A stretch of DNA of 38,062 nucleotides from Coriobacteriia bacterium (GCA_009781115.1 WQYT01000008.1:1-38062); one strand, 5' to 3'. Shown: positions 9,809-19,866, counted from the first letter of the stretch. A program made the numbers and translations. Notes: generated by a model from the letters alone, not told the origin.

Positions 9809-10003
9809 ATGAACTTTGAAAGGGACACCAGGAAGCTGAAAAAGATGCTTCGAGATGACGGGTTTAAACTTTTATCAGGAGGAGCCACACAAGACCACGA
9901 ACGATGGGTAAAAGGTTCAAGACGGGTGAGCGTTCCCCGGACAAAAGAAGTTAAGTATGAAGCGACAATAAGAAACATATACAAGCAGGCCGGATGGCTC
10001 TAG
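9809..10003 (+). CDS. hicA: HicA-like toxin
   Basis: Small basic protein MNFERDTRKLKKMLRDDGFKLLSGGATQDHERWVKG, next to a HicB. Confidence 0.8.
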   Translation: MNFERDTRKLKKMLRDDGFKLLSGGATQDHERWVKGSRRVSVPRTKEVKYEATIRNIYKQAGWL

Positions 10004-10048
10004 CACTCCGCTCTGTCTATAAGAAACAGTAGGTAGAAAGGTAACAGA

Positions 10049-10510
10049 ATGCAATATATTTACGAAGCTATCATTGAAGGCTACGATGATGGTGGTTATA
10101 CCGTCGAATTGCCGGATTGGGGTAGCGCTACAGAGGGAGAGAACCTTGAGGAGGCGGTACGGATGGGTATCGATTTACTTGAAGTTGAGGTAACTACAGC
10201 CTTGGTAGATGATCGCGAGTTACCTCATCCTGTGTTTGGCCATGAGTTAAAAAAGAATGAAGAGCGCCTGCTTCTTACGATTAAAACTAGTCGGGAAGAA
10301 GCGGAAAAAATATGGCCCTGGATTACTACGGGGGAGGCTGCCGAGATTCTGGGTGTTACTCCGGCGAGGGTACGTAACTTGGTTTTGAGCGGCGCACTTC
10401 AAGCTGAGAAAAACGGGCGTGATCTTTGGGTGTCGCGTGCAGATGTCCGCGCGCGCATGAAGAGCTCACCGCAGCCGGGCCGCCCCCGTAAAGAAGCTGT
10501 TGCGGCGTAG
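10049..10510 (+). CDS. hicB: HicB-like antitoxin with C-terminal excisionase-type HTH
   Basis: YEAIIEGYDDGGYTVELPDWGSATEGENLEEAVRMG HicB fold; ITTGEAAEILGVTPARVRNLVLSGALQAEKNGRDLWVSRADV HTH. Confidence 0.82.
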   Translation: MQYIYEAIIEGYDDGGYTVELPDWGSATEGENLEEAVRMGIDLLEVEVTTALVDDRELPHPVFGHELKKNEERLLLTIKTSREEAEKIWPWITTGEAAEILGVTPARVRNLVLSGALQAEKNGRDLWVSRADVRARMKSSPQPGRPRKEAVAA

Positions 10511-10522
10511 TGATAGCAGAAA

Positions 10523-10545
10523 ATCTGAGTGTGTCACACTCAGAT
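10523..10545. promoter_or_regulatory. Perfect 11-bp-arm palindrome between hicB and groES
   Basis: atctgagtgtg-t-cacactcagat; no T-tract follows. Confidence 0.5.
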
Positions 10546-10580
10546 ATGTGGATGAATTATGGGGATTGCTGCCACAAGGC

Positions 10581-10609
10581 TTGCGTCGGGGCGGCACACT
10601 TCCTAGAAT
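10581..10609 (+). promoter_or_regulatory. Candidate groESL promoter
   Basis: TTGCGT - 17 bp - TAGAAT. Confidence 0.5.
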
Positions 10610-10712
10610 AAGATGCGCGGGCACACTCTCAAAGAGGCGCCCTTTTTGGTAATACATCGGGCGCGCCCGGCGCGCTCGCACCATGACAACACCTTTTAAG
10701 GAGGAAGTAACG

Positions 10713-11003
10713 ATGAATCTTAAGCCACTGGGTGATCGCGTTATCGTGAAACAGGCCGAGGCGGAGACGCAGACCAAGTCAGGTTTGTTCCTGCCGGACT
10801 CTGGCCAGGAAAAACCGCAGCGCGGCACGGTCCTTGCGGTCGGCGACGGCGCGCTCAACGACAAAGGCGAGCGGGTGCCAGTCAACGTCGAGGTAGATGA
10901 CGTGGTCATTTACAGCAAGTATGGCGGAACCGAAGTCAAGCTGGACGGCGAGGAGTACGTCATCCTGCGCGAGTCCGATATCTATGCCGTGGTGTGCGAC
11001 TAG
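10713..11003 (+). CDS. groES: Co-chaperonin GroES
   Basis: [54 protein letters not shown]. Confidence 0.98.
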   Translation: MNLKPLGDRVIVKQAEAETQTKSGLFLPDSGQEKPQRGTVLAVGDGALNDKGERVPVNVEVDDVVIYSKYGGTEVKLDGEEYVILRESDIYAVVCD

Positions 11004-11029
11004 CACCGCGCCAGAAGTTTCTTTACTGA

Positions 11030-12670
<1,641 letters not shown>

Positions 12671-12686
12671 TTTTGGCTCGTCCTTT

Positions 12687-12757
12687 TGCCCGCTGGCGGC
12701 GTTGCTGAGAGACTCACGGGACTCAAGCCCGCGTCGCCTCTCAGCGCCTTGCCAGCG
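12687..12757. repeat. Long hairpin element, copy a
   Basis: cgctggcggcgttgctgagag ... ctctcagcgccttgccagcg. Confidence 0.65.
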
Positions 12758-12811
12758 AACAAAATTACTTCGCCAAACAAGTTTGACGGCGTCTGGCACG
12801 ATCTGAGCTGC

Positions 12812-12957
12812 GTTGCTGCGGGGCTCGCGGCGGCAAAGGCCGCCACGCCCCGCAGCGCCTTGTCAGATCGCACCAGCCACTCGTCAAAACCACCCCTGTC
12901 ATTCTGCGCGAAGTCGCAGAATCCAGAAACCAGAAAGGACCCCGTAGCGTCACTGCT
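12812..12957. repeat. Direct repeat copy 1 bracketing the RHH TA module; includes hairpin and REP-like motif
   Basis: Matches 13726-13864 except a 7-bp indel and a few substitutions. Confidence 0.88.
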
Positions 12958-12976
12958 GCGGGGTCTTTCGCTGTTG
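12937..12976 (+). terminator. Possible Rho-independent terminator
   Basis: gaccccgtagcgtcactgctgcggggtctttcg. Confidence 0.55.
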
Positions 12977-13112
12977 AACTGAACGTACGCACAAGCCCTT
13001 CATTGCGCGCCGTCTGCCCGGATCAGCAGGTAAAGTCACCCATAACTCACAACGACTGACATCATAAACCTCATAAACCGCCACGACGCTAAGTTGCTTT
13101 AAATCTCGACTA

Positions 13113-13141
13113 TTTTGTCATATAATGAATGTATGACAAAA
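13113..13141. promoter_or_regulatory. Operator-like inverted repeat overlapping a TATAAT -10 box
   Basis: ttttgtcata-N9-tatgacaaaa; TATAAT at 13121. Confidence 0.65.
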
Positions 13142-13155
13142 GGACAGGAATAGTT

Positions 13156-13428
13156 ATGGCAGAAGTTGTTGTTTCTCAAAGGGTGGGCGTTCGGCATCCT
13201 GAAATCTCAAATGATGCTGCTGTTACTGCTTGGAGAGGCGCGATAGCATCGGCGCGGCGTCTCGAAAGTGAACCTGCAAACATTGTTGTCGCGGTTGGTT
13301 TTGACAAGGATGGCAGGCTGCTTGAAGTGGTCGCCGTATTATTAGATGATGGCACAGTTTATATTTTTCATGCTATGAAGGCTACCAAGAAAACACTTAT
13401 TGAGCTTGGACTGACAGGAAGCAGGTGA
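13156..13428 (+). CDS. Putative toxin-like small protein, partner of RHH antitoxin
   Basis: VGVRHPEISNDAAVTAWRGAIASARR...GRLLEVVAVLLDDGTVYIFHAMKATKKTLIELGL; stop immediately before RHH gene. Confidence 0.6.
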   Translation: MAEVVVSQRVGVRHPEISNDAAVTAWRGAIASARRLESEPANIVVAVGFDKDGRLLEVVAVLLDDGTVYIFHAMKATKKTLIELGLTGSR

Positions 13429-13430
13429 CC

Positions 13431-13703
13431 ATGATGAGTAAGAAAGTGATAGGAACCTCAAACGGCGTTGAAGTTACTGAAGAGATGCTCGACAGATGGG
13501 CTGATGCATTTGAGCGTGACGAGTGGCCGGAGGGAAAGACGGTCATTATAGGTCGTCCCCGGCTTGCGGCAGATGAAGTTAAACCTGTTACCTTTCGGCT
13601 TTCCGTATCGCTATTGAGTGCTCTTGATCGCAAGGCTTTTGCTAACGGCGGTACTCGATCTGAAGCTCTTCGTGAGGCGGTTGAAGAATACGTAGCGTCA
13701 TAG
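13431..13703 (+). CDS. Ribbon-helix-helix antitoxin-like protein
   Basis: VTFRLSVSLLSALDRKAFANGGTRSEALREAVEEYVAS RHH motif. Confidence 0.75.
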   Translation: MMSKKVIGTSNGVEVTEEMLDRWADAFERDEWPEGKTVIIGRPRLAADEVKPVTFRLSVSLLSALDRKAFANGGTRSEALREAVEEYVAS

Positions 13704-13725
13704 TGCTTATTTGCCCGCTGGCGTT

Positions 13726-13864
13726 GTTGCTGCGGGGCTCGCGGTGGCAAAGGCCGCCACGCCCCGCAGCGCCTTGTCAGATCGCACCAGCCACTCGTCA
13801 AAACCACCCCTGTCATTCTGCGCGAAGTTGCAGAATCCAGAAAGGACCCCGTAGCGTCACTGCT
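13726..13864. repeat. Direct repeat copy 2
   Basis: See 12812-12957. Confidence 0.88.
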
Positions 13865-14066
13865 ATCTTCTTACCCCTCTTAAGCTCGCGTCTTAGCTGG
13901 AGTTTACTCCATAGCGCTCTGCTTAAGCCATAAAAATGACCGTTTGACCAATTTTTTCCAAAAAACTTGTATTCTTGCTGCCATAAGCGCACAATACATT
14001 TTGAAAAAGTGGGCGTTGAGCCTGAGCAATATTCAGGGGGGACTAATTGAGGAAGGCGGTGTTGCT

Positions 14067-14362
14067 ATGAGAGCATGTCGAGCAGGTTTCGAAAAAGCTG
14101 AAGGGGGGGGGGGCTTCATCGTCAAAAATTTCGACAGCCTTCCCAATTTATCAGTATTGTACTTTCTGTATGTTTAGTCGCAGCTTGCCTGGCGCCAGCT
14201 TCAACTTCTGCGGCAACAGTCACCCAGCTTTCTAAAGCGGTTACCGGAACCGTTACAGGTATTGTGTCCGGTTCAAATCTAAATGTTCGCGACAAACCTT
14301 CAATGACGGCTACCATCATTGCAAAAATTCAAAATGGAAATACGATGAATGTCACCGGCTAA
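14067..14362 (+). pseudogene. Secreted bacterial SH3-domain protein, out of frame at an 11-G tract and truncated within SH3
   Basis: After G11, the shifted frame reads LHRQKFRQPSQFISIVLSVCLVAACLAPASTSAATVTQ...GTVTGIVSGSNLNVRDKPSMTATIIAKIQNGNTMNVTG*. Confidence 0.7.
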
Positions 14363-14372
14363 GGAGCATGTG

Positions 14373-15197
14373 ATGAAAAAGAAATATTTCTACATAAGCA
14401 TACTGATGGTAGCGGTGCTGCTACTGGCTGCCTGTGGCAAGAAGCCAGCAGCGGCCCAGCAGGACTTGCCTCCGACTGCCTCGCAAGAGGCAACGGCGAG
14501 CGTGGTTGCGACTACGTCGCCTTCTGGCGCTGGCGATTCAAAGCAAACGCAGAAAAATGGTGGATCTCCGGCGAACACTTCCTCTAAGAAAACCTACTCG
14601 ATAACAACGGCAAAGATCTCGCAGGGTGAGATCAATATTAAGTATCCACAGATAACTGGACTGCCCGACAAAGGAAGGCAGGGAAACATTAACTCGCTTA
14701 TCAAAAGGACCATTTATAATGATGCGCTGGACGGTTACTCGGAGGCCTTGTCACAGAAACAGCTTTCGGTTGATGTGAGCTATCGTGTCATGTTGAGTAC
14801 TGATAACCTGCTGTCAATTGCCTATACGGAGGAGGCAAATGTCGAGACGGCGGCACATCCCAATGCGTCCATGATTGGTACTACTATCGACTTGAAACGC
14901 GTCAAAGTAGTAAAGCTTTCAAGCCTGGTAAGCGTTGATAAGGCCTTCGCGCAAAAACTTCTTACTTCTTCTGGCTGGACCTACCTTGGCGGTACTCCAA
15001 AAGACAATATTTTGTCACAAGAACTAAAAAATAACTATCCCACGAGCAGTGACCTGCTGGCGGATATCCAAGGCGTCAATTCAAACTTTTATCTGAAGCC
15101 CAACTCACTGGTTGTAAGCGTCGGTATCTCTCATGCAATTGGTGACTATGCGCTTGTGGAGCTGCGAGGAAACTATGCAGCTGGCTACAAAAATTGA
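14373..15197 (+). CDS. Lipoprotein with DUF4163/DUF3298 (RsiV-like) domain
   Basis: Lipobox LLAAC; ISQGEINIKYPQITGLPDKGRQGNINSLIKRT. Confidence 0.75.
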   Translation: MKKKYFYISILMVAVLLLAACGKKPAAAQQDLPPTASQEATASVVATTSPSGAGDSKQTQKNGGSPANTSSKKTYSITTAKISQGEINIKYPQITGLPDKGRQGNINSLIKRTIYNDALDGYSEALSQKQLSVDVSYRVMLSTDNLLSIAYTEEANVETAAHPNASMIGTTIDLKRVKVVKLSSLVSVDKAFAQKLLTSSGWTYLGGTPKDNILSQELKNNYPTSSDLLADIQGVNSNFYLKPNSLVVSVGISHAIGDYALVELRGNYAAGYKN

Positions 15198-15228
15198 CAG
15201 TAGTGATAGTACAGGAGGAACAGGGACT

Positions 15229-16456
15229 ATGAAAAAGATGATCGCGGTTGTAATGGCTGTCTGCCTGTTTGCGCTTGCTGGTTGCGGTGCTAAAAAAGCG
15301 CCTGCCCCTGGCGCTACCGGGCAATCGGGAGAAAGCACGCCCACTACCAGCGCCTCTGGACAGCCGGGGGAAAACTCCAGCCCAGCGCTCTCGCTACAGC
15401 AACGAAGGGCAACGGCGCTTAAAGCCCTGAGCGCGGTGGCGCTTAACAAGGCAACCTTCATTAATACTGATGTCCATAATAAAGCTATGTATCTCAAGGA
15501 TCTGACTGCGACAGATATGGGGGCTCCTGATAAGACCGTCCCTTGTAAGTTGTCCAGTTTTCAGGTTCTTGATCTGGACGGCGATGGCGTGCCTGAAGTG
15601 GTAATTGAGGTCAAGATGAAATCATCGGCATATAACGGTGAAAGCTCTGAGATTTTGCGGTATTACCAAGGGAAAGTTTATAGCTACATCTGGCTGCCTG
15701 TAAGTGGTGAGCTGGGATTGGATGGAGGCTCGTTTGCCAAAAAATGGCTTGTTCTGGACTATGGATAGCGCGCGGGAAAACACGATCTATCAGTTCCGCT
15801 TTCTGGGGACCTCTCTGTATGAATCGACTTTGATGTTTTCTGAGGCAAATAACAACTGGAAAACTATCTACTTTTATATGTATGACGTTGAGGTGTCGCC
15901 CGGTCTTTGCGGGCAGCAGATGAATAAAGCGACCGGAGCCGATGCGCCGAGCTACTCCTATTCTGAAGCCAATATAACAAAATGGATCACCAATCGGTCG
16001 GTTTCTGCAGACCCGAAACCAGCTTTATCGGATGCTGATGTGGCTGCGCGGCAAGATTACCTGGACGGCCTCATCCGGCGAGGCGCGCCAAACTATCCTG
16101 ACATATACGAATCTTCTGAAACCACGACAGCGGCAGAGGCCAAAACTCTAAGCTATTACCAGAGTTGGAACAACGAGCTTAATCGCATCTATGCCCTGCT
16201 GGAAAAGAAACTTCCGGCTGCCCAGATGGAGAAACTTCGTCAGGATGAACGAAAGTGGATGATCGTCCGTGATAAAAACGCTGCGCAGGCCAAAAAGTAC
16301 CTAAGGGGCGGCATGTTTTCTGCTAAGGCAGATAAGAATCGAGCTCTGGGTGACCTCACTCAAAATCGTACGTTCTATCTGATTAATCTCTACTTTGGTG
16401 ATAGCTCACAACCAACAACGACTGATATCGTGAACCGCTACGGCCTGAAGAAATAA
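15229..16456 (+). pseudogene. Frameshifted lipoprotein with LprI-like C-terminal domain (paralogue 1)
   Basis: ORFs 15229-15768 and 15704-16456 together align end to end with the intact neighbour 16471-17703; frame break at A6 run 15739-15744. Confidence 0.85.
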
Positions 16457-16470
16457 GGAGAGTGGTAATG

Positions 16471-17703
16471 ATGAAAAAGATGATCGCGGTTGCAATGGCT
16501 GTTTGCTTGTTTGCGCTTGCCGGTTGCGGTGCTAAAAAGACGCCCTCTGCCGGTGCGTCTGCTCCCAGTGCCGCTGCCTCCAGTGCCTCCGATGCTACTG
16601 GTCAGCCATCAAAAAAGACCAGCACGCCTGCCCCTGTGCCCTCGTTGCAGCAGCGCAGGACGGTTGCGCTCAAAGCCTTGAGCGAGGTGATGCTTAATAA
16701 GGCGATGTTTACCAATGTTGGCGATACTGCTGATAATGTTCCTACGCGAAAGCTCTATCTTAAGAACATCAGCTCTGCAGACACGGGCTGGGACGATGGG
16801 ACCCCTCAATGGCGGGTAACCAATTTTGCGGTTATTGATGTGAATCAAGATGGCGTGCCGGAAGCTGTTGCGGAGCTTTGCTCAGGACCAGATACCGTAA
16901 TTAACTTAGAGGGTTATGAGGTTCTGCATTATTACAAAAGTGAAGTCTACGGCTACTTCTTCTTTCGCTGGAATCACAGTTTTGCTAAAAACGGCCTCTC
17001 CTGGTTTAATCCTGGTGGCGTTGACAACAATGCTCTCCAGAAACTTCGCTTTTTAGGTGGTGCCGTCAATATCGCTATTTTGATGGATACCATTGATGAT
17101 GGGGGAGGCGTTCCTGTTAAGGCATATATGTACGATGTTTCGGTATCAAAGAATGCGGTTTTAGACCAGATGGGCGCTCTCACAAAGGATCAGGCTGTCT
17201 GGTACACGCCGACGGCGGCAAATATCGCGCAACAGATTACCAATCGCTCGGCTTCTGCTGACCCTGTGCCTGCGCTTTCAAACGAGAATCTGGTTGCCCG
17301 ACAGGACTATCTTGACGGGCTGGGTCAGCGTGGGCTGCTCAATTACTCCCAGACGTTTTCTGCTACGACCGCAACGCCTACCAAGGCGCAAACTGCCCAG
17401 CTTGACGCAAAGCAGCGTGCCGCAGATCTCGCCTATTACCAGAGCTGGGACGCTGAGCTTAATCGCATCTATGGCCTGCTTGAAAAGAAGCTGCCAGCCT
17501 CGCAGATGGATAGTCTTCGCCAGGACGAACATCAGTGGATGACCATCCGCGATAAAGGCGCCATGCGGGCTTATGGGTCACAGACAAAGAACTCTCTCCT
17601 CGGTGACTTCACTCAAAATCGCACCCTGTACCTGATCGATCTCTACTTTGGCGACAGCTCGCAACCCACAACGACTGATATCGTGAACCGCTACGGCCGC
17701 TAA
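16471..17703 (+). CDS. Lipoprotein with LprI-like (DUF1311) C-terminal domain (paralogue 2, intact)
   Basis: Lipobox LAGC; AYYQSWDAELNRIYGLLEKKLPASQMDSLRQDEHQWMTIRDK. Confidence 0.85.
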   Translation: MKKMIAVAMAVCLFALAGCGAKKTPSAGASAPSAAASSASDATGQPSKKTSTPAPVPSLQQRRTVALKALSEVMLNKAMFTNVGDTADNVPTRKLYLKNISSADTGWDDGTPQWRVTNFAVIDVNQDGVPEAVAELCSGPDTVINLEGYEVLHYYKSEVYGYFFFRWNHSFAKNGLSWFNPGGVDNNALQKLRFLGGAVNIAILMDTIDDGGGVPVKAYMYDVSVSKNAVLDQMGALTKDQAVWYTPTAANIAQQITNRSASADPVPALSNENLVARQDYLDGLGQRGLLNYSQTFSATTATPTKAQTAQLDAKQRAADLAYYQSWDAELNRIYGLLEKKLPASQMDSLRQDEHQWMTIRDKGAMRAYGSQTKNSLLGDFTQNRTLYLIDLYFGDSSQPTTTDIVNRYGR

Positions 17704-17704
17704 G

Positions 17705-17902
17705 CCTGCCAGGAAAACAGGTATTGAGCCTGGACTGACAGGAAGCAGGTGACCATGATGACTAAGAAAGTGAGAGGAACTTAAAGCAGCGTTGAAGTTA
17801 CTAAAGAGATGCTCAACAGGTGGGCGGATGCATTTGAGCGCGACGAGTGTCCGGAGGGAAAGACTGTCATCACAAGCCGCCCTTGGCTTGCAGCAGATGT
17901 AT
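17705..17902 (+). pseudogene. Decayed copy of the RHH antitoxin gene and toxin 3' end
   Basis: ggactgacaggaagcaggtgaccatgatgactaagaaagtgagaggaactTAA... aligns to 13405-13580; premature stop. Confidence 0.88.
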
Positions 17903-18061
17903 CTCTGGAATAAGAATGGCCAAAACCATCATATCGGTATTGTAAAGAGTGTAAGTGGCGGTATAGTCTATACGGTAGAGGGGAATGTAAGTGGTAGAGT
18001 GGCAAATCAGTCACATCCATTGGACTATGGTCGAATTGCTGGATATGGAACAGGAAACTAG
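17900..18061 (+). pseudogene. C-terminal fragment of a CHAP-type amidase domain
   Basis: YLWNKNGQNHHIGIVKSVSGGIVYTVEGNVSGRVANQSHPLDYGRIAGYGTGN*. Confidence 0.65.
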
Positions 18062-18070
18062 GTGAGTGCT

Positions 18071-18787
18071 ATGAGTAGGGTTTTGAAAGCAATGTTGGTG
18101 TTTGGTGTATTAATTGTATCCGCATGTATTCTTGTTGCCTGCGGGAATAAGGCGCCCGTAAAGGCTACGAAGGATACAACGTCAAAAGAGACGTCGATCA
18201 CAGTCAGTACGGAAACCTCAGCCAACAGTGGGACCTCATCTGGTAGTGGAGCTTCGACGGGCGCGGAGACTTCAACTGGCAGCGGAGCTTCGACGGATGG
18301 GAATGGATCAAAAAATACTGGCAGTGCAAAAAGTACAGGTTCAAAGAAAAAGATCGCCTCTTCCTCACTTCTTACCGATGAGACAACCGGTAAAGGCGCT
18401 ATTTCTTTCGGGGACTCGGTTGAAAAGGTTAAGCGAGTGCTCGCTGGTTATCAGACAGATGCTGGCTCTTCGATAGGAGATTATAATAAAACGCAGTATG
18501 GTGTATTTTTTCTTTTCGGAGATGTGAATTACGTATTTGATACCAATGGCAAGCTTATCGAATATTACAGTGGTACAGGGTGGGGGTCTTTTGAAACATC
18601 AAAGGGTCTTAAGATCGGGGATCCGATCTCAAAGGCGATTAGCCTTTATGGCAAGAAATATTCTTTCAATAAAGGAAATGAGGATGATCTCCCAAGTTAT
18701 ACGTTCACTTTTAAAGGGACTTATTTGCGAGTCGAGGTTGATCCCCAGTCAAAAGTCGATTCGATGACCTGCGGAGTCAGGCAATAG
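18071..18787 (+). CDS. Lipoprotein of a small paralogous family (1)
   Basis: Lipobox LVAC, Ser/Thr/Gly-rich linker, C-terminal domain LLTDETTGKGAISFGDSVEKVKRVLAGYQ. Confidence 0.75.
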   Translation: MSRVLKAMLVFGVLIVSACILVACGNKAPVKATKDTTSKETSITVSTETSANSGTSSGSGASTGAETSTGSGASTDGNGSKNTGSAKSTGSKKKIASSSLLTDETTGKGAISFGDSVEKVKRVLAGYQTDAGSSIGDYNKTQYGVFFLFGDVNYVFDTNGKLIEYYSGTGWGSFETSKGLKIGDPISKAISLYGKKYSFNKGNEDDLPSYTFTFKGTYLRVEVDPQSKVDSMTCGVRQ

Positions 18788-18874
18788 TGCTTTTGGTTTA
18801 AAAGAAAAAAAGATAAATCGAGATTTTGCGCGGGAATCTGTAATTGATTATATTCTTATTCGAAGGAGACGTTT

Positions 18875-19609
18875 ATGAAGCTAAAAATTATTTTGCCAAC
18901 CATACTGTTAATAGTATGGCTTGCTGTGGCTGGTTGCAGCAGTAGCTGTTCCTCGAAGACACCAAATAGCACAGCTCAAAATAGTACCGAGACAACAACT
19001 ACCGCAAGTAAGGAAACAACTCCCTCTCTGGAAGCTTCAGACGGGGCAAAGGCAGCAGCAGCGACGGGCGAAAAAGAGAAGCCATCTCAAAATGCGCAAA
19101 AAGAGGATTCATCAAACACAAAGTCTAATTCAAATACTACGGTTCAGCCAAAAAAGAAAACGAAATTGGTTTCAGCATCGCAGCTTACTGATGAGAAAAC
19201 CGGCAAAGGCGAGATTTCTATGGGCGATACGCTTAAGCAGGTTAAAGCAGTCTTAGCGAAATACCAATTTGCAAACAGCAAGATTACTTACTATCCTCCA
19301 TCGAATGGTGGTCCGTCGCAATATTGGATAGGTACTACCGCTTACTTATTTGACGAAAAGGGAAAGCTTGCTGGCATTATGAGCGCCACGGGTGCCGGTT
19401 TTGCTTTTGAAACCTCGCGCGGATTGAAGCTTGGGGATACAGTAGCAAAAATGAAATCAATCTATGGTACCAAGTATAAGTACACAGACGGATCAGCAGA
19501 TCACACTCTTTCCAATTACGTCTATACCTTTAACGGAAGGGATGTTATGTTTCAAATTGAGCCAAATGCTAAAGGCGATAAAGCTTTGATATGGGAGATT
19601 GATTTTTGA
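18875..19609 (+). CDS. Lipoprotein of the same family (2)
   Basis: Lipobox VAGC; QLTDEKTGKGEISMGDTLKQVKAVLAKYQ. Confidence 0.75.
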   Translation: MKLKIILPTILLIVWLAVAGCSSSCSSKTPNSTAQNSTETTTTASKETTPSLEASDGAKAAAATGEKEKPSQNAQKEDSSNTKSNSNTTVQPKKKTKLVSASQLTDEKTGKGEISMGDTLKQVKAVLAKYQFANSKITYYPPSNGGPSQYWIGTTAYLFDEKGKLAGIMSATGAGFAFETSRGLKLGDTVAKMKSIYGTKYKYTDGSADHTLSNYVYTFNGRDVMFQIEPNAKGDKALIWEIDF

Positions 19610-19660
19610 TAATAATGCGAGAAACCCCTCTTATCACAAGCGTAGCTTTCATGGTGTGTT

Positions 19661-19846
19661 TTAACGCGCGCTCAGCTCTGTTCCGTCGCGGAGCAGGTCA
19701 AGGTAGGCGGTGTAGCTGAATATTTTGTTGCGTTGGGCTCCGGCGCTTTGTTGCAGGATGCCGGCCTCGCAAAGTCTGCTGACGGCTGCAGAAACGGTGC
19801 TGAAGGCCAGCCCTAAGGCTGCCGAGGTCTTGCAAAACGGACCCAC
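19661..19846 (-). pseudogene. C-terminal winged-helix fragment of a Fic-family-like protein
   Basis: TSAALGLAFSTVSAAVSRLCEAGILQQSAGAQRNKIFSYTAYLDLLRDG; no Fic core upstream. Confidence 0.55.
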
Positions 19847-19866
19847 TGTTCGTAATTTCCTTTTTT

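Noticed and set aside
10523-10545. CIRCE element for HrcA
   Set aside because: Motif orientation and spacing do not match TTAGCACTC-N9-GAGTGCTAA.
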